Source: Euclidia mi (Eukaryota > Arthropoda > Insecta > Lepidoptera > Erebidae). From it: 64,000 nucleotides of DNA. A program made the position numbers and the translations under genes. Every line of letters begins with the position of its first letter. Position 1 is the stretch's first letter. The notes under the pieces were generated by a model. The model worked only from the letters and a program-made list of their open reading frames with translations, made no database searches and was not told the origin of the DNA. The stretch covers positions 52,986,196 through 53,050,195 of the forward strand of contig OX123196.2 of assembly GCA_944739405.2 (NCBI GenBank), written 5' to 3'. This document shows, piece after piece, positions 44,556-56,317 of the stretch.

Positions 44556-45766
44556 TTACTCATTATCTTCTATAATCTTTTTAATTCGTAGTAACTTCGT
44601 ATCTTGTAATTGTAATGTCAGTAGCCAGTCTTCTGGAGTTATTCTAAATATACCTGGCACAGTTTGTTGCCCCACATCCAGTCCACAAGGCATTGGATTC
44701 CTACTTAGGGCATCGACATGTGACATCGTATGCCTAGGTTTGTATTGTATGTCGAAATCAAATTCCTGAACAGCTATCCACCAACGTGCTATTCGTGGTA
44801 TAAGGTCACGTTTACCGAACGTGGCTCTTAAGGCGGAACAGTCAGTTATCAACGTAAATTTAATACCTAACAAATAAACTCTAAATCGCTGGAGTGCGGC
44901 TACAAAGGCCAGAGTTTCGAGCTCATATGCGTGATAGTTCATTTCGTCTACCGAAGTCTTACTACTGAAATATGCAATTGGTCTCCTTTCGGTATCACTT
45001 TGTTTCTGTAACAAAATCCCACCTAAACCATATTTGCTAGCATCTGTGTGCAAGAAGGTCTCATTTTTAGGATCATATATACCTAACACAGGCCTTTGTA
45101 TCAACGCTTCCTTTAGTTTCGTGAACGAACTCTGCTGTTCAACGTCCCAACACCACATCGCGCCTTTTTTGGTCAAGTCAGTTAGTGGTCTAGCGATAGT
45201 CGCAAAATTCTGTATAAACTTTCTAAAATAACTAGCTAGCCCAAAGAACTGCCTGACTTCATGCACATTACACGGTACTGGAAATTGTTCCACGGCGCTA
45301 ATTTTCTCTTTGCCAGGTCTAATTCCGTGTTTGCCTATTTCGTAACCGAGATATTCTAATTCTTCTTGAAAAAAATTACATTTCTGTATGTTCAAGGTTA
45401 ATTTTGCTTCTTGTAATAGTTTGAATGTATGTTCTAGTCTCACAAATTCCTCGTTAAAATCTTTTCCGGGTATAAGTATATCATCCATATAAGCTAAAGC
45501 GGAATTGAATCTTGAATTACCTAGCACTTGATTAATCGTTCTCTGGAATACCGCGGGAGAATTGACTAATCCAAAAGGCATTTTCTTGAACTGATAAAGT
45601 CCATCTGGCGTTATGAAAGCCGTGAGGTGCTTACAACCTTCGCTTAACCGTATTTGATAATACCCGCTTGCTAAGTCTAAAGAAGAAAAGTATTGATTAC
45701 CATTAAGCATATCTAACTGGTCGTCTATTCTTGGTATTGGTAAATGATTTTTTTTGGTCTTTCGAT
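44556..45766 (-). pseudogene. Ty3/gypsy reverse transcriptase (3' part) and RNase H
   Basis: From the TTAA insertion joint downstream: NRKTKKNHLPIPRIDDQL, SSLDLASGYYQIRL, TAFITPDGLYQFKKMPFGL, the catalytic AYMDDILI (about 45480), LGYEIGKHGIRP and FFGLASYFRKFI. RNase H follows: LHTDASKYGLGGIL, YELETLAFV, ITDCSAL, HVDALSRNP. The N-terminal RT blocks lie beyond the 866-bp insert, so the protein is split. The ATG at 45821 lies inside the insert and is not a real start. Confidence 0.85.
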
Positions 45767-45770
45767 TTAA

Positions 45771-46636
45771 CCCCTCAACTGCAATAATAACCTCATAGGT
45801 TAATAACGAGTCTGGTATCATTGGTCGTTTATATTTAACGGTTTTTGCACTTGTAACAACACGATTTTGTTATATCTTTCGATTTATCGATTTCCGCTTG
45901 ACCAATTTTAATACTTTTATAAACTGGAAACGAGCAAGAATGAACTAAAATTAATTAAACAAAATACGTATGCCATTGAACTTTGCGACGACGCCATATT
46001 GGCCATTTTGATATTGAAATAAGTGTGCACGAGAAAAGTAAAAATGTTTGTAATGAGAAAACATTGAGTAATCTTATAAGTATTCTATACAGAACTACTG
46101 GAAAATAAGTGTAGATTTCACATTGAGTTATAGTTTATCGGAAAGTGATAAATATTGCAGTGAAAAAGTAACGAAACTTTTGTAATGCACTTATTACGTT
46201 CCCAAAGAATGGCGGCCGTTATTTTTCGTCGCGTAAACAAAAACGTTTTATGGTGAAATTATTATTCTAAAGTAAAATGAGTTGAGTTATCTTTGCACAT
46301 TGTATATTGTTTTAACGTAATAAAGTGCTCGTTTGGTGATTATGTGTGGATATTCGATAAATTGTGATAAAGTTTACAATTTATACCAATGAAATTTCTC
46401 AAAATCAAAATATATTACATCGCTGCGAGAACAGGTCAGTTTTATTTACATATTGAAATATATAACTAGTTAGATAAACTCGTAACGAAGCCAGGAAGGT
46501 ATAATTCATGCCATATTATTATATTTTTGTAGACGAATTTTTCGTTTTTCTGCAAGTCTACGTAAAAATTATAAAGTGTTTGAAATGACGTTGCATTTCG
46601 TGCGTTGGGCAAAGCGAGCCTTGCGCAGGGTAGGGG
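45771..46636. mobile_element. 866-bp TTAA-flanked MITE inside pol
   Basis: TTAA at 45767-45770 and 46637-46640 bounds it. The ends are CCCCTCAACTGC and, complemented, CCCCTACCCTGCGC. Removing the insert and one TTAA restores a conserved RT junction reading Ala-Leu-Asn-Arg-Lys across the site. The body has ATGGCGGCCGTT and other words resembling the element at 12.3-13.4 kb. It has no transposase frame, so it would depend on a piggyBac-type enzyme. Confidence 0.8.
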
Positions 46637-46640
46637 TTAA

Positions 46641-47480
46641 CGCTCTGAAATCGACACATATCGGTACCCTCCTGTTTTCTTTTTGACAAGTATTATCGGA
46701 CTTGAATAAAATGAATTTGATTCCTCTACAATATCACTATCAATGAGTTCTTATACCATTTCTCGTACTTTTTCTCGTTCCAAGTGACTTAGACGATACG
46801 GTCTGTAAAGAACAGGAGAGGTATCATCCAGTTCAATACTCATTTCAGCTATATCGGTGCCTCCTAACTCGGACAAGGTTTGCGCAAAAGATTCCCTATA
46901 TATTTATTAAGTTTAAGACACTTTGTTTCTGCTCTGACGTTAAATTAGGATTGATTTTTATATTCCATAGTAAACGGTGTCAGAGGGCTACTGTGGACTT
47001 GGCGGCAAGTTAGATTTACGCCATGAGTGTCGGCATCTGAGGTAACAATCCGTTCTCCTGGCGATAACACAGATTTGTTCCGAAAGAATATAGGTTCTCT
47101 TGATAGTTTACAGACAGCAACCTGACATTCTCCCTTATTAACATGATATAAACCGCCCATAATGCAATAGTCTGCAAAGTCCATCCGTCTTACACTATTT
47201 TCTAGGTAAATATCACAACTGGATCCGTTATCATCCATACATTTGATATATTCGACTTGGTCCACAACAACAGTGTCTGCCTGTATTCTTAAAACTATTT
47301 TATGATCATTATGTTTCTCTGAGTTTACATTTGATAGTTATGATGTAAACGGTATTTTCAGAATATCTAGCCTATCGTGCATTTTTAGAACCATCACATC
47401 TGCTCGCTCTGTAAAATCCTGACCTACCAACAAGGGTTCACTTAGCAACGAGGGTTCAATAACGTATGCGTCAATATCTG
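46641..47480 (-). pseudogene. Ty3/gypsy protease-RT linker and RT N-terminal part
   Basis: Minus strand: the frame at 47265-46945 is the poorly conserved region after the protease. Next come TLSELGGTDIAEMSIELD and YRPYRLSHLEREKVREMV, a TAA stop near 46752, then ELIDSDIVEESNSFYSSPII and LVKKKTGGYR up to the MITE joint. These are the standard first RT blocks. Stops and shifts make it inactive. Confidence 0.75.
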
Positions 47481-49079
47481 CTACAATTCGCCGATATGCA
47501 AATTTAACTTCGTTTTGCCCAACGGAATGGTGTTCCCATTGCCGAACCCACGAATACTTGGAATATCATTTTGTTCTACAGGTAATGAGTATTTATTCAC
47601 AATATTCGGCCGAATCAGAGTGCAGTCACTCGCAAAGTCCACATAACACTTTAAGCTAATAGTATTATTTATGAGTGCAGTTTTATTATATTTTGAGTCG
47701 GATTGAAATTTTTGTGTAAATAAAGTTTTCTTATCAAATTTGGATCCGTTATTGAATTGCCTGCTATTGTCTTTAGGCCTGTAACAGTTGTTTATATTAT
47801 GCCCAATCCTTTGGCAACTATCAAACTTAATTTTTGGTTTTAGACATGTATTAGTCGAGTGACCAGGTTCTTTGCAGTTAAAACAGGTAACATCATTTGT
47901 AGTTTTACCTATGATTTTACTGCGACATTGAGCTGCTCGATGATCAGTTTTATGACATTTAAAACATTTATCATTTAATGCATAATTGGATGCAGATTTT
48001 TTGACAAAGCGAGAAGCATCCGACTCTCTACACAAATCTTTGAGAAATTTTAGTAAATCTTCTGGATCTTGACATCTGACCGATGATGCACTAGCTCTAA
48101 TCGTCTTCTCCTCTATCCCGTGCACGAGACAGTCAACAGCCCGTTTTCCTGCTATACCACAAGCGTTTAGGAGCAGCGTCTTATCATAGTAGTATTCATC
48201 TACTGAATCGCCGAATTTCATTCGCCTATCTAACATTTCAATTAATAAAGCTGCGTAATTACTTTCAGAAGGAAATGCTTTGATCAACCTGTCCTGCCAT
48301 TCAGTCCATGTCAGAAGTATGGATTGCAGTCCTTCATACCATTTCCTAGCATGACCCTCTAATTTAGGTAAAGCGTAATAAGCAGTCTGTTCGTCAGTCC
48401 AGCTGTATATCTTTGAGCATTCATTAACCTTGGCTATCCATCCCTCAATGCGTTGATTCTTTTGCGATGGGTTAAATGTAGGTATAATATTTTTATCATA
48501 TGTAATCTTAGTTTGATGAGTGACACTTTGAATAATTTGTGATATATCGTTAACGCTTAACAATAAACTAGGTTTACTTGTACAGTCTAACTCCTTCTCT
48601 GCTTGTGGCTCCCGGGGCACCATTCGTACCACCTCTGCAGTGCCAGATCCTTATTGGGGCACCACTCGGAGCACCTCTGCACAGCCAGATTCAAGTTTGG
48701 GCTCCACTCGGAGCACCTCTGCACTGCTAGATCCTTGCTGCACAGGCAAATTCATATGTCCAGCCCGCGATAGTGTCGTCTCCTGCGATAGTCGTCGACC
48801 CGCCAAATTAGAATCTTCACCGCCGCGCTCGACAGGTTCCTTACCCCTGGACTTAGAAACACCGCTCCTCATCCTCGAGCTGCGTCGATCGTGCCTTCCA
48901 TGGCGACGTTTCTTCTTCGCTTGGCTGGTCGTCCCACGACTACTATCTCCTTCTGATCGTGACGTTGAGGTTGTACTTTCCGGCGTCGTACTGCGCCGAT
49001 AACGAGCGTTTTGCAACGCTTCGCGAACGACAATCATATCGTACACTGTCGTCGTTACCCATTTTAGTTCAAAACCCAC
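47481..49079 (-). pseudogene. Ty3/gypsy gag-protease with an internal stop
   Basis: Two open stretches in the same frame, 49079-48651 and 48632-47481, are separated by TAA at 48651-48653. The N-terminal stretch is Ser/Arg-rich. The second has a capsid-like region (IEGWIAKVNECSKIYSWTDE, HARKWYEGLQ), then zinc knuckles CFKCHKTDHRAAQC and CFNCKEPGHSTNTC, plus a third whose first Cys is replaced by Phe. A retropepsin-like block CYVDFASDCTLIRP follows, where the usual DSG/DTG-type core is altered. The 5' part is duplicated at 51.34-51.6 kb. Confidence 0.8.
48612..48760 (-). repeat. three imperfect repeats of about 54-57 bp in gag
   Basis: GGAGCACCTCTGCAC-type cores recur around 48630 (diverged, GTACCACCTCTGCAG), 48667 and 48711. 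They encode AEVLRV-P on the minus strand. The TAA stop of gag lies in this repeated part. Confidence 0.65.
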
Positions 49080-49082
49080 TTC

Positions 49083-49536
49083 TGATATAAAATCAGGGTG
49101 GCAAATTAAACAAAAATGTGTATAAATAAGTAGTTCAGTATATTTTTAGTACCGTAGCTACACTTGCATAACCAAAAGCTCTGTCCCAATTTCCCGCCAT
49201 ACGGGGTCTGTTCCACTTAGAAACTATTACCATGCATTATCACTATTATCAGTAAGTACTTTTTATTTAACAAAACAAAGTCAACTAAAAATACGCTGGA
49301 ATATTCATTTAAATATTCTTCTTAGAATTGTAAACCATTGTAACAATAAAGTTATTTAATATACCTATTTAGATTCACTTTTAATTGTAGTCAAATTAGA
49401 TACTTTTACATGTCTCCTTTCTTCTAGGACCAAGCCTTTCGTTATAGGGTTACAACTCTAATTATTGTAGTAGTATAGTAGTATGTATAGTAGAAAATAG
49501 GAGTGTACAAATGTATGATTATGCCTAATTCTAACA
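49083..49536 (-). repeat. 5' LTR of the Ty3/gypsy element
   Basis: Minus strand TGTTAGAATTAGGC to GATTTTATATCA. It is followed internally by GAAGTGGGTTTTGAAC, where a primer binding site should lie; I do not identify the tRNA. Nearly identical to the third copy at 51598-52051. Confidence 0.85.
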
Positions 49537-51164
49537 TTATTGAGAATCTATTTATACCAATGTTACGTTTGACAAATAATTGACAGAATCGACGTTGAAA
49601 TTTTATAATTGTAGGCGATGGAAATCAGGATGACTTACTTTTTTATAAGTTTGTTTAATAAAATGGAAATATAAGGAATTTTAGTTATATTTTTCTTTTT
49701 TAATCTTATCGACCACGGTACATCACTAATGTCGACATATCTCCCAAATTAAAGATGTTAGTGCCCCCTTAGACTATAAAACTCTTAATGTATGTCATTT
49801 TATTTAAACTAATTTGAAACGTAGCCAGAGAGCAATATCACGTAATCCTTTGTAAAATAAATGTTATTTATACAGAGCTTTTGTTAAACAAATTAGAATT
49901 GGTAATCGTCGACAAACCTCTAATAATAAAGGTGGAATTAAATCCAAATCTTAGTATCAACGCTTAAGGCTGTTAAGATTAAGCTATTTGAAGACTTAGT
50001 CTAGACTTAAATTGTTATAATCTGTTAAACGTTGAGCGTTGATGCTAACGCGTAAAGAATCGTTTGTTTCGATTTCCATTCAGTAGAGATTTTAGGTGAT
50101 CTATAAAATTGCCGTTTCGTGCCAGTGTTTTTTGTTCATTGTTTTCATGTTACATAAGTTGCCGATACTGGGTATATGTACTTAATAAAACGTATCTTTA
50201 ACTATCTTAAAACTGTGCCAAAATCAGAATTCCAATACGTCGGATATTGGAAGTTTGATTTATTTTGTCTTTAAGTGCCTAAATATTGTATAGGTATGGG
50301 TAGTGCAATAATTTGAACTAAGTCTTTCTGGACCTAATTTCTTTATGGAGACGCTAGATGCCCGCATATTTTATATAAATTTAACCTTTTCAGCTCGATC
50401 CAGTGGGAATTTGAGAAGTTTTGGCCGTGCGTTGTCAATCTGTTAGTAACGTAATGCTTTATATGTACACATACACAGATTATTCAGAATGAATGTTGTT
50501 GAGGTTTATTGAATATAAAGACCAATGCTGACGATCATATGCAAACAATAAAACGTTTACCCCATTCTAAATATCATGAACTATTTTATGACTACGCAAT
50601 TTACGAGGATCACAATTTACTTTGATGTGTGCCCTCTTCGATCGCATTTAAGTAGAAAGTTTACTGGCATAGATTCATGCCGTTATTCGGCAATTAGTGC
50701 CAAATTATGGTTGGGAAAGCGCAGCAAATTTTAGGTCTGGGTAGGGTAAAACTTCCCTTTAAAAGTCATTAGCCATTTCTAACCTGTTAATCGAATCTGT
50801 CGTCTAGATTAGCATGTTTATAACTGCTATTAATAACATATTTTTTTATAAAACTGAAGCCGAAACTAATATTACTAGTAGGTAAACAAAATCTGGCATA
50901 TTTCATTATTTATATCATAAACTTTATTTGCTTCTGCTTGACTGAGTTTCATCAGAACTCTGGCTTAAAATAAAGCCTTGTCATAAAAATTTAATCTCAC
51001 GTCTGTATAATATATAGACGAATATGACGTATCTGTTTTATGCAAAGGATAGTAACATAATTATGTTCTGTAAGATACATTTACATTCCACGTAAAACGC
51101 GTATATTAACGCCAAAACCGTTTTCAGTGTTACATTTGGCCGCTAAGTATTAACTTTGAAATGA
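49537..51164. other. flanking DNA within duplication unit A
   Basis: No gene recognised. At about 50346-50470 a decayed Helitron can be seen: GCTAGATGCCCGCATATTTT, CTCGATCCAGTGGGAATTT, TTGTCAATCTGTTAGTAACG. The same stretch is repeated in unit B (about 52861-52985). Confidence 0.5.
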
Positions 51165-51338
51165 TATGTACATATTATACAAGCTTATATAGCGGGTCTT
51201 ACTTGCGATAAATCTTATATTTAAGGCATAAATACCTCGGTTTTTTGCCAACGTTTCGGCTGACTTGCTTCGCGGCGGGACTGGTGAGCTCAGCGCCGTC
51301 CTTGTGTTGTGCGGGTTTTGGCACCTACCCTCACTGGC

Positions 51339-51594
51339 CTCGCTCGACAGGTTCCTTACCCCTGGACTTAGAAACACCGCTTCTCATCCTCGAGCTGCGT
51401 CGATCGTGCCTTCCATGGCGACGTTTCTTCTTCGCATGGCTGGTCGTCCCACGACTACTATCTCCTTCTGATCGTGACGTTGAGGTTGTACTTTCCGGCG
51501 TCGTACTGCGCCGATAACGAGCGTTTTGCAACGCTTCGCGAACGACAATCATATCGTACACTGTCGTCGTTACCCATTTTAGTTCAAAACCCAC
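51339..51594 (-). pseudogene. duplicated gag N-terminal fragment
   Basis: Identical in frame to the first 80-odd residues of the gag at 49079 (minus strand, Ser/Arg-rich block). It ends where the duplication unit begins, so it is a truncated by-product of the tandem duplication. Confidence 0.8.
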
Positions 51595-51597
51595 TTC

Positions 51598-52051
51598 TGA
51601 TATAAAATCAGGGTGGCAAATTAAACAAAAATGTGTATAAATAAGTAGTTCAGTATATTTTTAGTACCGTAGCTACACTTGCATAACCAAAAGCTCTGTC
51701 CCAATTTCCCGCCATACGGGGTCTGTTCCACTTAGAAACTATTACCATGCATTATCACTATTATCAGTAAGTACTTTTTATTTATCAAAACAAAGTCAAC
51801 TAAAAATACGCTGGAATATTCATTTAAATATTCTTCTTAGAATTGTAAACCATTGTAACAATAAAGTTATTTAATATACCTATTTAGATTCACTTTTAAT
51901 TGTAGTCAAATTAGATACTTTTACATGTCTCCTTTCTTCTAGGACCAAGCCTTTCGTTATAGCGTTACAACTCTAATTATTGTAGTAGTATAGTAGTATG
52001 TATAGTAGAAAATAGGAGTGTACAAATGTATGATTATGCCTAATTCTAACA
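51598..52051 (-). repeat. third LTR, product of the tandem duplication
   Basis: Position and length match the 5' LTR shifted by 2515 bp. It is accompanied by the same upstream gag fragment and downstream flank, so it is a duplicate and not an independent solo LTR. Confidence 0.9.
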
Positions 52052-53684
52052 TTATTGAGAATCTATTTATACCAATGTTACGTTTGACAAATAATTGACA
52101 GAATCGACGTTGAAATTTTATAATTGTAGGCGATGTAAATCAGGATGACTTACTTTTTTATAAGTTTGTTTAATAAAATGGAAATATAAGGAATTTTAGT
52201 TATATTTTTCTTTTTTAATCTTATCGACCACGGTACATCACTAATGTCGACATATCTCCCAAATTAAAGATGTTAGTGCCCCCTTAGACTATAAAACTCT
52301 TAATGTATGTCATTTTATTTAAACTAATTTGAAACGTAGCCAGAGAGCAATATCACGTAATCCTTTGTAAAATAAATGTTATTTATACAGAGCTTTTGTT
52401 AAACAAATTAGAATTGGTAATCGTCGACAAACCTCTAATAATAAAGGTGGAATTAAATCCAAATCTTAGTATCAACGCTTAAGGCTGTTAAGATTAAGCT
52501 ATTTGAAGACTTAGTCTAGACTTAAATTGTTATAATCTGTTAAACGTTGAGCGTTGATGCTAACGCGTAAAGAATCGTTTGTTTCGATTTCCATTCAGTA
52601 GAGATTTTAGGTGATCTATAAAATTGCCGTTTCGTGCCAGTGTTTTTTGTTCATTGTTTTCATGTTACATAAGTTGCCGATACTGGGTATATGTACTTAA
52701 TAAAACGTATCTTTAACTATCTTAAAACTGTGCCAAAATCAGAATTCCAATACGTCGGATATTGGAAGTTTGATTTATTTTGTCTTTAAGTGCCTAAATA
52801 TTGTATAGGTATGGGTAGTGCAATAATTTGAACTAAGTCTTTCTGGACCTAATTTCTTTATGGAGACGCTAGATGCCCGCATATTTTATATAAATTTAAC
52901 CTTTTCAGCTCGATCCAGTGGGAATTTGAGAAGTTTTGGCCGTGCGTTGTCAATCTGTTAGTAACGTAATGCTTTATATGTACACATACACAGATTATTC
53001 AGAATGAATGTTGTTGAGGTTTATTGAATATAAAGACCAATGCTGACGATCATATGCAAACAATAAAACGTTTACCCCATTCTAAATATCATGAACTATT
53101 TTATGACTACGCAATTTACGAGGATCACAATTTACTTTGATGTGTGCCCTCTTCGATCGCATTTAAGTAGAAAGTTTACTGGCATAGAGTCATGCCGTTA
53201 TTCGGCAATTAGTGCCAAATTATGGTTGGGAAAGCGCAGCAAATTTTAGGTCTGGGTAGGGTAAAACTTCCCTTTAAAAGTCATTAGCTATTTCTAACCT
53301 GTTAATCGAATCTGTCGTCTAGATTAGCATGTTTATAACTGCTATTAATAACATATTTTTTTATAAAACTGAACCCGAAACTAATATTACTAGTAGGTAA
53401 ACAAAATCTGGCATATTTCATTATTTATACCATAAACTTTATTTGCTTCTGCTTGACTGAGTTTCATCAGAACTCTGGCTTAAAATAAAGCCTTGTCATA
53501 AAAATTTAATCTCACGTCTGTATAATATATAGACGAATATGACGTATCTGTTTCATGCAAAGGATAGTAACATAATTATGTTCTGTAAGATACGTTTACA
53601 TTCCACGTAAAACGCGTATATTAACGCCAAAACCGTTTTCAGTGTTACATTTGGCCGCTAAGTATTAACTTTGAAATGATATGT
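52052..53684. other. flanking DNA within duplication unit B
   Basis: A near-identical copy of 49537-51164, with single-base differences only. No gene. Confidence 0.6.
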
Positions 53685-53975
53685 ACATATTATACAAGCT
53701 TATATAGCGGGTCTTACTTGCGATAAATCTTATATTTAAGGCATAAATACCTCGGTTTTTTGCCAACGTTTCGGCTGACTTGCTTCGCGGCGGGACTGGT
53801 GAGCTCAGCGCCGTCCTTGTGTTGTGCGGGTTTTGGCACCTTCCCTCACTGGATTTTTATTTTTGTTTTTAACCGCACTGTCGGTACCTCGACACGCTAC
53901 ACTAATGACAACAACCAAATATAAGATTTATCGCGAGAAAGACCCGCTATATAACCTTGTATAATGTATACTACT
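53685..53975. mobile_element. about 290-bp MITE with 50-bp inverted ends
   Basis: ATTATACAAGCTTATATAGC (53687 on) and CGATAAATCTTATATT pair with AATATAAGATTTATCG and CTATATAACCTTGTATAAT near 53919-53970. The left half is also present at 51170-51336 in unit A, but the right half is missing there. The duplication breakpoint therefore lies inside the MITE. Confidence 0.75.
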
Positions 53976-54019
53976 CGCGAAAGTTTAAAATCGTTAATGA
54001 TATTATGTACCTGTTTACC

Positions 54020-54190
54020 AAAACCTCTAAGCTATGGAATATCTATGTCACTTTGGGATGACGCAGATCAAACGACAGTTGCTCTGTAAAAAAGCAACTA
54101 TTCTGTCAAATCTGGATATACTTATTACCGATTTCCTTGGCGAAAGTCTTGGATTCCACCATGGTAACGCTAGGGCGATGATTATACTTT
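54020..54190 (+). mobile_element. decayed SINE tail
   Basis: CTATGGAATATCTATG, CAGTTGCTCTGTAAAAAAGC, TTCTGTCAAATCTGGATATA and CTAGGGCGATGATTATA follow the order of the SINE 3' half at 32.2-32.37 kb. Strongly diverged. Confidence 0.5.
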
Positions 54191-54589
54191 TATTTATAAA
54201 CCCTATATAAATAAACGATGTATACATCACAACCCGAAAGAATAATCAAACCTTCATTACAGAACTATAAATAATTCCTAAACAAATACAAACTAATACA
54301 TATTCGTGTAATCCGTACAGACGATCTATCACACCACTCAAAGAAATAAAACAGTCCAACTGTTTAATGCGTGACAGGGGTTTATTAAAATAATAAAAAA
54401 TACTTTTGTACATGAGGGATATATTTTTCTGTAATCCGTCAGAAGCCCCGTTCAAACTCGTGCTAATGTACGCCCAATAAATAATGTCGAAACTTGGATA
54501 TCTGGTACACAGCCTGTGAAGCGTTTGAATCGATGATAGTAGGAAGCGGATTATGAATATAACATGGAATAAATGATTGAATACACCTA

Positions 54590-54890
54590 CATATTACCTG
54601 AGCCATCTATCGAACGATGGCAAAGTCACAAATGCTCGCGACATCTATAGGATATCGACAGCAATGTGGAGACACCATTGATGATCCTTGGTTGCACTAT
54701 ATATATATATATAAGCCCACGCGATTACTCATGGTCTGTGAGTTCTCAGCAACATTCGTTAAACCGTTCTAAATGTGGAAACTTTTAAATGGCCTTCTTA
54801 TATGTATTTTGCTTCTTATTGTATATGTTAGCTGTAACTTTTCCTAATAATACAAAATAAAATAAAATAAAAATAAAACCCTAGTAACCC
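54590..54890 (+). promoter_or_regulatory. possible solo LTR or retroelement promoter
   Basis: CATCTATCGAACGATGGCAA and a TATATATATATATATAAG box (54699-54715) precede GTGAGTTCTCAGCAACATTC, an initiator-like region. About 100 bases later comes AATAAAATAAAATAAAAATA, polyadenylation-like words. This layout fits an LTR, but no second copy or defined ends are visible, so the call is weak. Confidence 0.3.
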
Positions 54891-54929
54891 AGGCACGATC
54901 ACTTAATTCTACCACACCACATACACACA

Positions 54930-55025
54930 ACACCGTCTAGTCCCAAGCTAAGCAGGGCTTGTGTTATGGGTACTAGATAATGGATAAAGATACTTAAATA
55001 CTTTTTTTGTAAATACATACATATA
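54930..55025 (-). repeat. CTAAGCAG ... TTATGGGTACTAG repeat word
   Basis: CCAAGCTAAGCAGGGCTTGT, TATGGGTACTAGATAATGGA and TTTTTTTGTAAATACATACA. The same approximately 85-bp unit is repeated three times inside the AT palindrome at 57.08-57.74 kb. Confidence 0.7.
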
Positions 55026-55027
55026 AA

Positions 55028-55332
55028 AGCAGCGATAGCTGAGTGGAGAGACCGACAGACTGCTATGCAGAGGGTCTCGGGTTTGAATCCACGCACCAAT
55101 GACTAGGTAGTTAAGTGGGTATTAAATTGTTAATTATCGCTTGCTTATCGGTGAAGGAAAACATCGTGAGGAAACCTGCATGTCTGAAAGTTCTTCATGT
55201 TCTCGAAAGACATGTGAAGTCTGCCAACCAGCACTTGGCCAGCGTGGTGGACTATGGCCTTACCCTTCTCATACTGAGCAGAGGCCCGTGCCCAGCAGTA
55301 GGACAGTAAAGGGCTGATGATGATGATGATAC
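55028..55332 (+). mobile_element. complete GATGAT-tailed lepidopteran SINE
   Basis: The A-box region TAGCTGAGTGG (55037-55047) and B box GGTTTGAATCC (about 55080-55090) are followed by TTAAATTGTTAA. The classic body follows: GGTGAAGGAAAACATCGTGA, GGAAACCTGCATGTCTGAAA, CAGCGTGGTGGACTATGGCC, AGCAGAGGCCCGTGCCCAGC, AGTAGGACAGTAAAGGGCTG. The tail is (GATGAT)n at 55315-55331. It is the best preserved SINE in the window. Confidence 0.85.
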
Positions 55333-56317
55333 ATATTAGTTATTACCTATATATAGAAACACCCAAACCAAGACAAACATCCATGTTCATGCACACAAAT
55401 GTTTGACTTGAGTACCTGATGTAGAGGTCAGAGGAATAAAACCGCGACCTTCGGCGTTGCAGTCGTTTTCATTTCCACTACGCCACCGGGTCGTCAATAA
55501 TTCTGCCTAAGGATAGGGCCGTTTAGTTACAATAAAAATATTATTATTGGTTAGGTTTAAAAAAAACACATTTTACTTCTTACGTTGGTATCTACATTAT
55601 CATAGTCATATAACTAGTGTTTCGTTAACCGCTCTACCATCACAATCGAGACAAATACTTTATCGTACAGGCGTCACAATAATTCTTCAATAAAAAGGCT
55701 TATCCTACTTTGTGATTTATTGGAGACAATAGACTAAACTTCTTTATAAATGTGACGATTGTTCGTCACGTGGCAATAGAGCATTTTTGTGATAATTATT
55801 TTGAATTTCGTGCGTCTTCTGGTATTGGACACTTCATCATTTCAGCCTTGATATGGTACTACTGTACATAGTCTTCCCCCAAGGTTGCCGACATAGACCG
55901 ATCCTGAGCCACTTTCGGTATGATAATTGGACCCATGGCTTCTTATTCCTGAAAGCGTGAGGCATTTTATCTAATTAAAAATGGCCGTTAGACAGTCTAA
56001 CAAAGTTTTAGAGACAGTTTATACTTGAGTTGTCAATATGCTTCTTTGGACCTGATCAGTTTAAAAATACACAATAAAAAATACACGGTCGGTTTGGTGA
56101 CGAATTAAGTATACAAAGTGTGACTTCCCCATTTCATCCCATGGGTATCGTAAACAGCGACTAAGTCAAATAAATGAAACAAATAGTATCTTAGCCAATA
56201 TACGCAAAACTCGTACTGGTCACGCGTCTGGCGTGGTATACTAGGCTGGTATAGCATTTTCTCCCAGTCAACCTTTAGGTGATATATTATACATAAAGAG
56301 TAAAATTTGACTGCACG
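55333..56317. other. unassigned DNA with a LINE tail scrap
   Basis: CCCCAAGGTTGCCGACATAG and CGATCCTGAGCCACTTTCGG (about 55877-55917) resemble the antisense LINE tail seen at 34.31-34.35 kb. Otherwise no gene or repeat recognised. Confidence 0.4.

Larger units (their letters stand above)
42640..49536 (-). mobile_element. Ty3/gypsy LTR retrotransposon with both LTRs, heavily damaged
   Basis: About 6.9 kb on the minus strand: 5' LTR (49083-49536), gag-protease, reverse transcriptase, RNase H, integrase, polypurine tract, 3' LTR (42640-43096). No envelope-like frame is seen. Damage: stop in gag, stop in pol, an 866-bp TTAA element inside the RT and a 350-bp retroelement tail inside the integrase. 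I found no clear target duplication; the flanks differ (ending CTGT on the left, starting TTATT on the right), perhaps because of the later tandem duplication. Confidence 0.85.
48826..53852. repeat. 2.5-kb tandem duplication
   Basis: Unit A 48826-51336 and unit B 51341-53852 start with CGCTCGACAGGTTCCTTACC and end with CCCTCACTGG, with a spacing of 2515 bp. By eye they differ at only about a dozen positions. The unit includes the 5' gag region, the 5' LTR and about 1.8 kb of flanking DNA. The junction (51337-51340) carries a few filler bases. Confidence 0.9.

Noticed and set aside
45767..45821. ATG at 45821 as start of a pol protein
   Set aside because: It lies inside the TTAA-flanked MITE. 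The true coding sequence begins beyond the insert.
51598..52051. Independent solo LTR
   Set aside because: It sits in a tandem duplicate with the same neighbours as the 5' LTR, so no separate insertion is needed.
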